The notes: generated by a model from the letters alone, not told the origin. A stretch of DNA of 64,000 nt from Lycorma delicatula (GCF_047948215.1 NC_134458.1:138058536-138122535), one strand, 5' to 3'. Positions 1-9,949 are shown, counted from the stretch's first letter. Numbers and translations are program-made.

Positions 1-540
1 AGGTGTCATCTTTTGTTTTCCTTCGACCTAATATTTTCCTGAGTAATCGCCTTTCTTTTTCTCTATTTCTTGTAGAATGTTAGGCATTCCGATGCGTGAG
101 GTCCTTCCGGTTTGATGACCACGTTGTAATGCCCGATTCTGGCTTATAGGATATGCATTATATCCTATAAGCCAGTTAGTTTTGTCTGTTTCCATAATTC
201 CATATGCTCGTTCTTTTAAAGCGTTCTATGTTTGCTGTTTTATTCAGTCCATTGAGTTATATCCATTCTTCTACAAACTTAAATCGTCTACTCTTTTAAT
301 GTTGGCGTGTTCGTCTTCATGTATTTTTCCTTTTGGTGTTTAGTTTCTATCTATCCCGTTTTTTCGTAAGAGATTTGTAGGCCGGTTTTTCTAGCGATTT
401 CTTGCAGTTTCTCCATTATTACTTGCGATTCCTCCTTGTTCTGTGCTAGTAAAGCTATATCATCTGCAAACGCTAAACACGTTATAACCAGATCGTCTTT
501 CTATTTTCCGAATTGTATCCCTTCGATGTCTTAGTGATAT
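1..540 (-). pseudogene. RTE-like non-LTR reverse transcriptase fragment (broken)
   Basis: Read on the minus strand, about 540 down to 360 encodes the catalytic palm of a LINE reverse transcriptase: a FADDIALLAQ box followed by the usual linker ending near TGLQISYEKT. An in-frame TAG lies upstream of the FADD box. Further along, in other frames, come a stretch reading HYNVVIKPEGPHASECLT and a piece like LLRKILG, both typical of the region after the palm in RTE-like elements of arthropods. The frame is lost several times, so this is a dead copy, and it runs off the left edge of the window. The clade is inferred from motifs only. Confidence 0.75.
139..175. repeat. Perfect inverted repeat, 16-bp arms, 5-bp loop
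   Basis: The arm at 139-154 is the exact reverse complement of 160-175, with loop gcatt. It lies inside the reverse-transcriptase remnant at the place where the protein match is poor, so it may be a local inverted duplication made after the element died. Confidence 0.9.
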
Positions 541-1332
541 TTTAATATAATATTTACTTATGGTTTCGTCAGGAGAAACCGATTGTAGATTTTGTTCCAC
601 AGCAAAAAAAGAAAAAAAATTGTCGAACACGATTTTAAACTCATCAGCAAAGACACAAAGTCACTAGTATAGGCTTCTTAATTCAATATTTCTGAAGATC
701 GGTATCTCCTTTATTTTGAATTACACATTTTGTAATAATATGAAAACAAAGAAAAAGTTATTATGACAGCATTACAAACACCCGTCCTTTACCTTATAAC
801 CTTTTATAAAGTAGTTGTTTTGACTGCTTGTCGTTATGCATAATACAACTGCTATTTAGACTGTTTTCGCTAAATAATATATTAGTTTTAAAGTTTTTTT
901 TTTTTTTTTTAATTCTACAATGATATGTAGTTTTAATTTTTATACTTGGTTTTTTTTATTCACAAGAAATGATTATAATCTTAGATGAAATCATATAAGA
1001 ATTACTGACAACTCCTGCATCGGAAAGGTTATTAATTTAAAATGATTTTTTACTTTAATAATTACATTTCAAGTAGTGATGAGGAACAAATGAAGGACAC
1101 TATATATCTTTAATTATATTTCATTAAGAAGAAATTTTATTACACCTGATTTTTCTGATGTAATTGAAGATTTTTGTTGATACTTGTTTTAAAAATTAAT
1201 AAATAAAATGAAGTGTTTTATTAAAATTCTTTTACTTGAAATTTGACCTATTATAACTTATATACGTAGATAATTTGTATAAAATCAGAAAAAATTTAGT
1301 TAAAAAAATATTGACAACGGGAAAGAAAAAAA
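541..1332. other. AT-rich sequence, nothing recognised
   Basis: Homopolymer runs and AT-rich sequence with no protein similarity that I could see on either strand. Confidence 0.6.
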
Positions 1333-2076
1333 TCTGATCTGGACAACACATGACTGCCTTGTACGCCTATAAAATTACTTTACACATTTTTTAAGAATGA
1401 AAAGTATATAACATTTTATTTCATTAATAATTTCTGATATTTTTTCATATATTTTTTTTATTGTTATTATTGAATTATTATTTTTCGTAAATTATTTTTT
1501 ACTAACAGTGGTTAATAATTATTAATAAATCAATATATTTAAATTATAAAAAAAGTTAAAAAAGAAAAAGGAGATGAAGTCTGATTCAAACTGATGTGTC
1601 TTCTCTTGGAAGATCCAAATATTACATTAATTAAAATTCCATTTGCCTTTAATTTAATTAATTAATTAAATTGCATTAATTAAAATTCTGCTTTTCTCTG
1701 GAACCAATGAAAATAAGTACTACTTATGAAATATCGTTGAAAAGCTCTGAGTAAGGGTTTATTACTGCAGTTAAGAAAAAGTCCAAAATCCAAATTTTTT
1801 TGAATTTTTGGCTCTTTTTGACATTTTTGGTTCAGTCGATTGCAATCAAAGGAGGAGGTGCACAACTAGATTTTAAAACAGTCCTAAATAAAAAATTTCA
1901 ACATCCTACAGCTAATCGTTTTTGAGTTACGCGAGATAAATCCGTACGTACGTACAGACGACGAAACTAGTCAAAATGGATTCAGGGACAGTTAAAATGG
2001 ATATTTCCGTTGAAATCTGAAAACCAAGATTTTTCGCGATCATAATACTTTCTTTACTTCGTACAAGGAAGTAAAA
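1333..2076. repeat. Dispersed repeat family A, copy 1
   Basis: This stretch is collinear over roughly 700 bp with 34373-35031. Shared landmarks in order are the start ctgat(g/c)tgg, a cttgtacgcctat block, gaaccaatgaaaataagta, cagtcgattgcaatcaaa, and ggatatttccgttgaaatct. Near the left end is actgccttgtacg (1353-1365) and at the right end its near reverse complement cgtacaaggaagt (2060-2072), so it may be a small element with terminal inverted repeats. The right end also folds on itself (2053-2060 with 2068-2075). A 61-codon minus-strand ORF inside is not convincing as a gene, because the second copy shares the repeat but differs by insertions and deletions. Confidence 0.85.
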
Positions 2077-3014
2077 TTACACTTTTAACCAGTAACAATA
2101 GAGTTACAAATTTGAAATATTTATTTAAATGAACTATATATATTTAACTGAAGATAACATTTTTTTAAATCATTTATTTAAGAAAAACTCTAACTTCAAA
2201 TTATTATTTGATAATTATAAATGAGTAATTAGACAGATTCCAAAATAAATTAAAATTCGTTATATCTTCATGAAACGCGAAGCTTGTCTTATTAAATATT
2301 TATTACGTTTACGAATACGCTCGTATAAAGAATAATGCCATTTCTTGGGCTCCTTCAAAAAATCAAAACGGTTTTAAAGATATAAAAATGGGGTATCAGA
2401 TCATTATCTAGCACCCATAAATATAAATCGTGCAGACCGATATTTAGAAAATTAAATTTATTTTTAATAAATATATTTGTATATATTCATAAATTTTGCT
2501 AAAAAATAATGGTCACGTATTTAAAAAAAATAACAATTACCACCTTTACCAAACCAGTCGACGGAAATACTTTCGTATAAATCAACACAATAATTTTGGT
2601 CTACGAGATTATGCTTGCGTTGATATTTTTAATCAATAGCAGAAACATTTGAAAAATTTTACAACAATCTATTTAAAATACAATTAAAAAAATTCTTTTA
2701 CGGAAACAATATATTACTCTGTCGATGAATTTATAAATAATATTATTTAAAAAAACAAACATGATTTATGTACTTCCCGTTCAACGTGTTCATAAATATA
2801 TGCCCAAAATTAATTTTATAATTAAATTTTAAATGTATAATTTTCAACAGCCTCTTCTGAATGTTGAATTATTTTGTCGTAATTTTTTATATTTTATGTA
2901 TTTACCTTAAACATTATCTCATGTTTTTTTATTTAAATAATAAACATGGACTTTAATCATACTTTACTTTTTTTTAATCTTATAATTAGTTTTTATAATT
3001 TATGTTATAATACA

Positions 3015-3059
<45 letters not shown>

Positions 3060-4128
3060 ATAGATTACATCTATTTACTGCATTACTAATATCAATCAAA
3101 ATAAAAAGTTTAGTGAATTTTATTTATTTATAAATTCTATCTTTTATTATGAGTAATTTAAAAGTTTCGTTAAGTAAAAATCATCTCCAGTAAAATCCAG
3201 TCATTAATCCAAACAGAACAAGATATCCTACCTTATTTGGTTTGCAAAAAAAAGAAGAAATATTAACCTTACAATTAAAGTCGTAGATTATTAGTTATGA
3301 ATAAATAACTCAATACAAAATATTACTCTTCGTGATAGTATTTCAATTTTATTTCGAACATGATTAAATCATTACTATTATTATTTTATGTTATTTGTAA
3401 TTAAAATTTTACTTGTATTTACCTAAGACGTAAACGAAATTGTATGTTCGTTTGTTTGTTTGCAGAATTTATGATTAACTTTCATGTGTGTAAGAATGTT
3501 ATTGCAGTTTTGTAAGGTTGTTATACCACGTACAAAATGTATAAATACATGTGTTCTGAAGATTTTTATTTATATACTAGTAAAGAAAAAAGAAAATGAG
3601 TTTGATGTAAAAAAACGAGTTAAAAAAATTGTTCGTCGTATAATTATTTTTCGTTATTTATGAGAATTGTATACATGTTTATTTGTATTTTAACTAAGAC
3701 ATGCTTTTTTTCTTTTAAAGATGTAAATATTTATCCTTATGATTTAGAAAATCATGTTCTTTTTAACCAGTATTTTTTTCTTTAGTCGGTACCGTTAGGT
3801 TATTATAAATTATGTATTAGTTTGTAATTTGATAACAGGACCAAGATACATCATTAAATCCATTACAAAAAAGAAAGTAGATTATGTGTAATAAGTCTTT
3901 TTAATTTATTTTTTTTGTTGCGCGGTTATGCAAGTATATAAATAAAGTATAGTATTACATATCTTCATCTATTATTAATTCATTTTATAAACTTCGATCA
4001 TAACATGAAAGTTTGTATGTAGCATTTAAAATTATCAAGAATTATCGGTAATTGAACCCGAAATCTTCCGTATGAAAAGTGGAAATTGTAATTAAATTAA
4101 CATATATTTTGTTCAGGTTGATATGCAA
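2077..4128. other. AT-rich sequence with one trinucleotide microsatellite
   Basis: No coding similarity found. It contains the (ATT)n tract at 3016-3059. Confidence 0.55.
3016..3059. repeat. (ATT)n microsatellite
   Basis: Uninterrupted ATT/TTA triplets for about 44 bp. Confidence 0.95.
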
Positions 4129-4199
4129 GGGTAGTTCAATAATATTAAAGAAACATATAATTGAAATATTATCATTTATTCAGACAATGAAACTTATGC

Positions 4200-4810
4200 T
4201 ACTTTTCAACATAATTATCGGCTATAATTAAACACTTGTCCCATCTTTTGTGAGTTTTCTTATTCCAAAAGTAAAATTGTTTGCTTCGGTGACTGAGCCA
4301 TTCTTATAGTACATTTTTGAATTCCTCATTGTTGCAGAACTCGGTGTCACGTAAAAACTATTTAACAGAACTAAAAAACCAAAAAAAAAACCAAATCTGA
4401 TGCTGCTAGATCAAGACTGTAAGGTGGATATGGAAACACCTCCAAACCTGACATCTGCACATTTGCTCGTGGTTTTTGAGCGGATTGGGGGTGGGTGTTA
4501 CCATGCAGAAGAATAATATTTTCTGAAAGAGAACCAAGATGTTTTCTCGTTACTAGGGATTTCGCTTCATTTTCTAGCATTTCACATACACGTTGGTTCT
4601 TAAAAATAATTGCATTGAATTGGGCATTTGTAGTCCTAAAACATCGTTAAGGGCGACTCGGATAATCCATTCTACCATTCTGACATATGTAGTCCGATTC
4701 AAAATGATGAATCGAAGTTTTATCGCGAGTAATTATAAGATATAATAAAGTATTACGATTCATTAAAAACCGTCGTTTTTCCAAATGAATTGGGATATCT
4801 TTAAGATTTT
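4200..4810 (-). pseudogene. Mariner M1 transposase, C-terminal half (broken)
   Basis: Minus-strand reading gives the motifs of the mariner DDE catalytic domain in order: a SIHHFESDY stretch (family consensus WIHHFEP), then NIILLHGNTHPQS (consensus LLHDNARPH) and YPPYSLDLAASD (consensus HPPYSPDLAPSD). The second catalytic Asp is Gly here (GGT codon). The longest open piece is 4371-4580, 69 codons from an internal Met; frameshifts and a stop lie upstream. The extreme C-terminus reads FKN..SEWL.....FYFW and ends near 4200. The enzyme would cut and paste the element, but this copy cannot encode it. Confidence 0.9.
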
Positions 4811-4822
4811 GAGTCTACTGTC
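4811..4822. repeat. Target-site duplication, left copy (LINE in M1)
   Basis: Matches 6394-6405 in 11 of 12 positions and joins directly to mariner sequence on its outer side. Confidence 0.8.
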
Positions 4823-5319
4823 TTTTTTTCTTTTTATGGTGAGTCGAAGGTATCCCATTTACAGGTAGAGTGTCAGGCTCGCTACAGGTTCCACAAGGTG
4901 TTACAAAGATTGTGTTTGTTTGCCTGCACCCTACCGACTAAATCTCCTACCTCACCAACTCCCCTCCCGGGGCTGGACCCGCAATTAAGCATTACACAGC
5001 CCCGGGAGTTGCCTTCGTGGCAGTTGTCTATCCCCTATCTGCAGTCCTTAAGAGGACCCTACCCATTGGGGTCCCCCCCACGTCATCAGGACAGCTCGAC
5101 CTCCTCTTCCGGATAGCCGAAATGCCCTTCTTGGTGGGAGGGCTATCCTTCCCGGCCCTAAACATAGCCCCCGCGCCCACAGATCATCCCTTGAGGATCC
5201 CACCACATATATATATATATATTTTTTTTTTTTAAATTTAATTAATTTTTTTTTATGGCCTCTCTCCATATCTCTCCTTCTCTCGCAGAATACGAGTGGT
5301 GAGCTTTGCCACAACTCGC
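4823..5319 (-). other. 3' UTR of the R1-like LINE
   Basis: GC-rich, non-coding tail between the ORF2 end and the poly(A). It contains a short (AT)n tract at about 5206-5222 followed by a T-run. The last 100 bp or so is the part shared with the other two copies. Confidence 0.7.
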
Positions 5320-6393
5320 CACTCCCTCTACCCCCTAAGCATGTACTTCAGAATGTTATGTGGCGTCAGGTGGAGAACTCCGAGGTCTCTCCGCAGAGGC
5401 ACCCATCTCCCACAGTCGAAGAAGGCATGCTCAGGCATGCCTACTTCCTCGCAGTAGACACACCCAGGATCTTCACGTAGATGGAACCCGTGGAAGTAAG
5501 ATTCGAAGTCGCTGTGGCTAGTGAGGAGCTGAGTTAGATAATAGTTCAACTCCCCATATCTTCTACATAGCCACGGCCAGATCCCCACAATAAGCCTCCA
5601 GGTCCACCTACCCTTTCCAGACGTGTCCTGTAGGTTCTGCCAAGCCTCAACAAGTTGCTGCCTGGCTTCTCCCGGTACCTCTGGGATCTCTCCTTCACCA
5701 GTAACTTCATCGGAGGCAACCCTGCCAGTACTCGGACCGCCTCACCCGAAACCGTCCTGTATGCCGCTGTGACCCGCAACGCCACTCTGCGCTGCACGGG
5801 CTCCAGCTTTGCTACATTCCTGTTCACGTGCAGCACCTCTTTCCACGTAGGTGCGGGTGCAACACGATTGAGGCAATCACTGACATGATCAGCCTCCTTG
5901 TTGAGGTTCTGGGGATCTCAGACCTGGGCATAATCCTTCCCAGCACCGCCGCAGACCCCTCCACCTCCTGGATAACATGCTGTACATGCTCGTTGTACTT
6001 CTCGTATTTTTGCAACCAAACACCCAGGTGTTTGGTCTTCTCCACCTCCGTAACCCGGATGCCATCCACCTGTAGGTGATGTTCCTTAAACAGCCTCCTA
6101 CCCACCATGACCAGAAATTTGGTCTTTTCTGGTGCCAGCCTTAGCCCCAACTCAATTAGCCCACGGCTGTCAACCCTTATGGCAGAATTACCCACCTCCT
6201 CTACATCCCTGTCATTGCCCTCAGAAACCACTAGCGCAGGTAATCGGGGTAGGCCACGACTTCCGTGACTCCGGGGTACTCCAGCTCCAGCACCCCGTCG
6301 AACACGACATTCCAGAGGAGGGGCTCCAAGACAGATCCCTGAGGCACCCTCCCGTGCATGTAAAAGTCGTAGCCTCCACCCACCACCTGCGCC
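5320..6393 (-). pseudogene. R1-like ORF2: reverse transcriptase to C-terminal end (frameshifted)
   Basis: Minus-strand fragments in order: HGRVPQGSVLEPLLWNVVF (RT motif with conserved PQGS) at about 6355-6290; the catalytic box as YPDY instead of YADD at 6240-6251; then GLRLAPEKTKF, VGRRLFKEHHLQVDG, TKHLGVWLQK and IPRTSTRRLIMSVI (about 6165-5860); VQRRVALRVTAAYRTVS and AVRVLAGLPPMKLL (about 5795-5690); and a C-terminal YLTQLLTSHSDFESYFH followed by a Cys/His-like stretch, CVYCEEVGMPEHAFFDC (about 5545-5410). At least three frame changes and the altered catalytic box make it inactive. Family assignment rests on motif order. The open pieces are 6425-6231, 6441-5824, 5836-5546 and 5588-5328. Confidence 0.88.
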
Positions 6394-6405
6394 GAGTCTA
6401 CTATC
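6394..6405. repeat. Target-site duplication, right copy (LINE in M1)
   Basis: Partner of 4811-4822. The following bases (tggaacccaactcgaacac) align with the uninterrupted mariner copy just after its gagtagactgtct at about 18250-18260, so mariner sequence resumes here. Confidence 0.8.
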
Positions 6406-6830
6406 TTGGAACCCAACTCGAACACGTTTTGCAGTTTTCACCTTATCATGGATAATGAAATGAAAACTGCCGATACTAGCACCACATATTTCAGCAATTT
6501 CCCAAAATCTTTTTGAGGAAAAACATTTGTCATCTGTTCTTTGCGAATAAAATCATTAATGTGATTTTGGAAAGCTCAATCGAAACTTCCACTGCTCTTC
6601 TGCTACGATGAAAATCGGCGAAACTTGTACTGCCCTATTTAAGGTTCTCGATTCACTTATATCAATTTCAAACTTAATACACACTTTTTATCATACTGTT
6701 TTAAAATTTGCAAGTGATTTTCGGCCGGTTATTCACCTTTGCTATAATTTATCACAGCATACTGTTCTTCCATGGTACATGTTTAAATTAGTAACAACAT
6801 TTTGAAATTAACAACATAGGTTATAATATT
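6406..6830 (-). pseudogene. Mariner M1 transposase, N-terminal half (broken)
   Basis: Reading minus from about 6780, fragments in different frames match the paired helix-turn-helix DNA-binding region of mariner transposases: MEEQYAVI near the start, a KCVLSLKLI-like segment, and a clear second helix-turn-helix stretch with EIAEICGASIGSFHFI then HDKVK (about 6510-6430). The match continues to 6406, where the target duplication of the LINE begins. Several frameshifts and stops are present. Confidence 0.8.
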
Positions 6831-7100
6831 GAAAACTGTTTTCAAACAGTATATATTTTCTATAACAGGGGTACCAACTTGGAACGTCAGATACTTTCAG
6901 TTTATTCTATTAAATCGTTTTTCCGCTGTTGTCATTTGTGTTTTTAATTATTGAACGACTCTTTAATTAGTTGTGCGTTCGGAAAGTTGCTATGGACTGG
7001 AATTATGGAAGTGTAATGACGAAACTTTCTTAATTATTGCTTTATATTTTTATTTTATGAAAACGGATATTACAATAAATGGAATAGTTTATAAAAGGTG

Positions 7101-8310
7101 TTAAAAATGACTTCCTCTAACAATAATACAACGCTGCACACGATTCAATTTGTTTTCAAACACTTTAACCAGCTGATGTACTGGAATATTTCGTTCGTAT
7201 GCCGTTGTTGCGGTTTTTAGTTTGTCAGTCGTGCGTGGTTTGTCGCGATACACTGTTTGTTTCGCTGTCCCCCATAGAATGTAATCTAGGGAAGTCAGAT
7301 TGGGCCATCGTGCAGGCCAAAAACACCTCGAAATCATCAAAGACATTTCGTAAAAACGTCATTGAACAAGTCAAGCTGTAGGTGCTGTGGCGCCATCTTA
7401 TTGGAACCAACCGTGATTGATTTTCACTTTTGTTAACTGACTAATGAATTATGTTAAAATCGCACAATAAAGATCTATTAACTGTATTTTCGAAAAAGAT
7501 TGAACACACAATGCGCATTCTACTCACAGCGACCTAGACTCGACTATAATTCATGGTGGTTAGTTTTCGATAACAGTCGTGTACTTTGTGAATTAATATA
7601 CCCTCCCAGATGAAACCACGCATAATCTGTGAAAAACGTGATGTTGAGAATTCCTAAGGAAATTTGACCGGCCTCCGTGGCGCGATTGGTAGCGTCTTGA
7701 TCTTTCATCCGGAGATCAGGAGGCCTTTCATCTGGTGGTTCGAATACCAGTCAGGCATGGCATTTTTACACGCTATAAATCATTCATCTCATCCTTTGAA
7801 ACAATACCTAACGGGAGATAAAAAAAAGAAAAAAAAGTGATTTAGTCTTTTGACATGATCATGATCTGTAGGTTTCAATTCTTGAACACGCATACTTAAT
7901 AGGGGAAAAGTTTCAGTTCTTTAATTTTACAGCTTTATATACGGTAGCAAGTTCGATATCTTGCTATTGTGCTAACTTACGCATTGACTTCGATGGTCTT
8001 GCGGTCACAGTAACTAAAATATCACGCAGCTTCTGTTCTTTAGTTTAGGTGGTCTTCCACTTCCATCAGCGTCTTCAGCAGAGCCTGTTGCTCGAGATAT
8101 TTCGATAAGAGTTCTAACCGCATTGGGGCAAGCAACAGGAGTATTTGAAAACCTTTCAGAAAACTTGTGCCTCACTAAATCAGTATACTTGTCACCTTTA
8201 TGAAAGACGTGTTCAACGAGAAAAATGCGTTCCTCTATCGAAAGAACCATTATGTTTCTAGTCGCTAATGATTCAGATAAACGAAAAAACACGAAAAGAA
8301 GCGCTTTCAA
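7101..8310 (-). pseudogene. M2 mariner-type transposase (broken, SINE-interrupted)
   Basis: The N-terminal domain is open from 8310 to 8014: MVLSIEERIFLVEHVFHKGD, then NAVRTLIE...ATGSAEDADGSGRPPK, the arthropod transposase helix-turn-helix region ending in the GRPPK linker. Degraded middle: LKLFPY and LQIMIMSKD (about 7930-7840), then the SINE, then a catalytic core with multiple stops down to INHGWFQ.DGATA (about 7425-7385). C-terminal: RWPNLTSLDYILWG (consensus PPRSPDLTPLDFFLWG), VYRDKPRTTDKLKTA, and ENKLNRVQRCI (7346-7101). In a working element it would be the DDE/D transposase. Stops, frameshifts and the SINE abolish it. Confidence 0.88.
7666..7837 (+). mobile_element. tRNA-derived SINE, type 1
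   Basis: The head looks like a tRNA: an A-box-like tggcgcgattggtagcg (about 7679-7695) and a B-box ggttcgaatac (7738-7748). It is followed by a body with caggcatggcatttttacac and a tail cattcatctcatcctttgaa-acaatacctaacgg ending in an A-rich run (about 7818-7837). The head has a small internal duplication around ggagatcaggaggcctttcatctgg. It lies inside the M2 transposase. No clear target duplication was seen. It is not a functional tRNA gene: no acceptor stem closes. Confidence 0.88.
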
Positions 8311-8367
8311 TCACAACTCAACAACTGACGTCTTAGTTTATTACTGAGCAATGTCCAACAAACCCAA

Positions 8368-8380
8368 AGGGAATCAAATC
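8368..8380. repeat. Target-site duplication, left copy (LINE fragment in M2)
   Basis: Matches 8550-8562 with one mismatch. Confidence 0.72.
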
Positions 8381-8549
8381 TTTTTTTTTTTTAGAGGTGG
8401 AGGAATCCCCATTTACGGGCGTCTAAGCAGTGTCGGGTCCACCAACAGGTTTTGCAGGATGTTGTTAAGTGCGTATGTATATCTGGGTACATCGACTAAA
8501 CCTCCACCCCTGGCCACCCACCCCTCTGAAAAAGGTAGTACAGCTTTAC
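8381..8549 (-). mobile_element. 3' fragment of the R1-like LINE, inside M2
   Basis: A T-run at 8381-8392 (minus-strand poly(A)) is followed by ccccatttacgggcg and gtgtcgggtccacc, the same landmarks as the 3' end of the LINE at 4823. Only about 170 bp remains, so it is strongly 5'-truncated. Flanks are agggaatcaaatc (8368-8380) and agggaagcaaatc (8550-8562), a 13-bp direct repeat with one mismatch. Small ORFs crossing it are not coding. Confidence 0.8.
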
Positions 8550-8562
8550 AGGGAAGCAAATC
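8550..8562. repeat. Target-site duplication, right copy (LINE fragment in M2)
   Basis: Partner of 8368-8380. Confidence 0.72.
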
Positions 8563-8630
8563 TAACGCTGAAAGAACAGAACGCACCATATAATTCTAAA
8601 GCATACTACACAGCGACTTTGCAAACGCTC

Positions 8631-9920
8631 TGTATATTCTTTAAACACTTTAATTATTATTGCTAGCGTTATTTATTTAATATAAATTACGCAGCTTACC
8701 GTTATATTAAGTATTAAGGTGGGTACTAATGTTTTTGTTTAAGTATTCTTTTTGTTGTCCGTAACGTAACTAAAAAAAACTAAAGAAAAACTATTCTCCT
8801 CTCACACTTCCTGCTTTTCTTCTTTTTATCCGTTATTCATAACTGGATATTTTTAGATACATTACTTCTTTAGATGTTAAGGTAGATATTACTTTAAATT
8901 TCCAGCAATCTTTAAGCGTATTGATTAATGGATCTATTAATATTATTGCATACAAAAACATAATAGGTTTATATATATTGAAAAAAATTATGGTGAGTAA
9001 AATTTGTTCTAGAAGGAAGTTTTGGTGATAAAATAGGAAGGAAGACAAATCTTCTGTGGAACAAGTAATTAAAGATTTAATAGAGATTTGTTGAAGCTAA
9101 AAGATTGGTACAAAATAGAAAGGAATAGAAAATAGTATCAAACGACTGAAAAAAAAAAAAATATATATATATATAGAAAACAAATCATTATCGCGTTCAT
9201 TCAAATTAAAATTCATTCCTTAATTTTAATAAGTAATTGGAAGATAATTTATTGTTATTCATGCTTAATTGTGAAGAAATGTAACAATTCATTTTATTTA
9301 TTTCTTATTTAATTAATCGTTTTATTTTCAATCATTATATTTTCCTTTTAATCACTCGATATTATTTTGTTCCGGTAACAATTGATGTCATTCTACTTTT
9401 ATTTATAATTTATTATCCGGATTTGTTTTTTTGTCTTGGCGTAAACATCGTAGGAGTAATACCATAACAACATAATCAAGACATGCATTTTTTAAGTATA
9501 ATTATTAATTTTGAGAAAGATATTTTCAAAAAAGCAGTTTATTTATTTACGCTTCAATTAAAAAAAAAAAAAAAATAATTTAAAAACTTTTCAACGTAAG
9601 TAGTGGTGTACGTGAATTTCCGTTTTAAGTTTTTTAGTAAATTGAAACAATTTTTTGCAACATTTATTCTACTCTTTAACATTAATACTCTTTCTTTTAA
9701 GGTTTTTTATCTGCCAAACTTCTAAAACTAACTATTGGTTTTATTTATTCTTACAGCCTAAATAGTATTACAAAAAAAAAACAAGCCATTGATACGAGAA
9801 GGTATCTCTTTTCTGATTTATTTATTATAATATAATATATATAATAATTTATGTATACACAGACGATTTTCGAAGAATGTAACAACTTTCAAGACATTCT
9901 ACTGGTGACACTAAAGTATA
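8631..9920. other. AT-rich sequence, nothing recognised
   Basis: Contains A-runs, a short (AT)n at about 9161-9174 and no protein similarity. Confidence 0.55.
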
Positions 9921-9949
9921 AAGTTCATGTAAAAATAGTTTTGGAAACC

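Larger units (their letters stand above)
4823..6393 (-). mobile_element. R1-like LINE, 5'-truncated, inserted in mariner M1
   Basis: A non-LTR retrotransposon in minus orientation. Its poly(A) tail appears as the T-run at 4823-4835, and the 5' end at 6393 is truncated within the reverse transcriptase. It is flanked by a 12-bp direct repeat, gagtctactgtc (4811-4822) and gagtctactatc (6394-6405), one mismatch, interpreted as the target-site duplication. The body is markedly GC-rich against the surrounding DNA. Its 3' end (plus-strand landmarks catttac, gtgtc(a/g)ggctc) recurs at 8381 and 63808, so at least three copies of the family lie in the window at unrelated sites. Confidence 0.9.
4129..6961 (-). 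mobile_element. Mariner transposon, family M1, copy 1, split by a LINE
   Basis: Both ends carry a short terminal inverted repeat: gtagttcaataa at about 4131-4142 and ttattgaacgac at about 6947-6959. The coding strand is minus. The right part (6406-6830) gives the N-terminal half of the transposase and the left part (4200-4810) the C-terminal half. A 1.57-kb R1-like LINE (4823-6393) sits between them. Without the LINE and one target duplication the element is about 1.25 kb, the normal mariner size. Copy 2 of the family at 17504-18761 runs straight through the same point, which confirms the interruption. Confidence 0.88.
6972..8630 (-). mobile_element. Mariner-type transposon, family M2, with SINE and LINE inside
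   Basis: The left end gcgttcggaaagttgctatg (about 6974-6993) is a good reverse-complement match to the right end at about 8609-8626 (acagcgactttgcaaacgc), as expected of terminal inverted repeats. A minus-strand transposase fills the interior. A tRNA-derived SINE (7666-7837) and a 3' LINE fragment (8381-8549) are inserted. Without them and the target duplication it is about 1.3 kb. It begins only about 10 bp after mariner M1 ends. Confidence 0.8.

Noticed and set aside
1680..1865. 61-codon minus ORF also seen in similar form at 34640-34834
   Set aside because: Both come from family A; similarity is at DNA level, with indels that break the frame, and no protein domain is seen.
5048..5314. 88-codon minus ORF downstream of the R1-like ORF2
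   Set aside because: Lies in the LINE 3' UTR and runs through an (AT)n tract; other copies do not keep the frame as far as they can be seen.
6132..6455. 107-codon plus ORF and other plus-strand ORFs at 4898-6455
   Set aside because: Antisense of the R1-like reverse transcriptase; long only because that element is GC-rich.
7679..7748. Possible tRNA gene
   Set aside because: A and B boxes are present but no acceptor stem closes, and a SINE body with A-rich tail follows.
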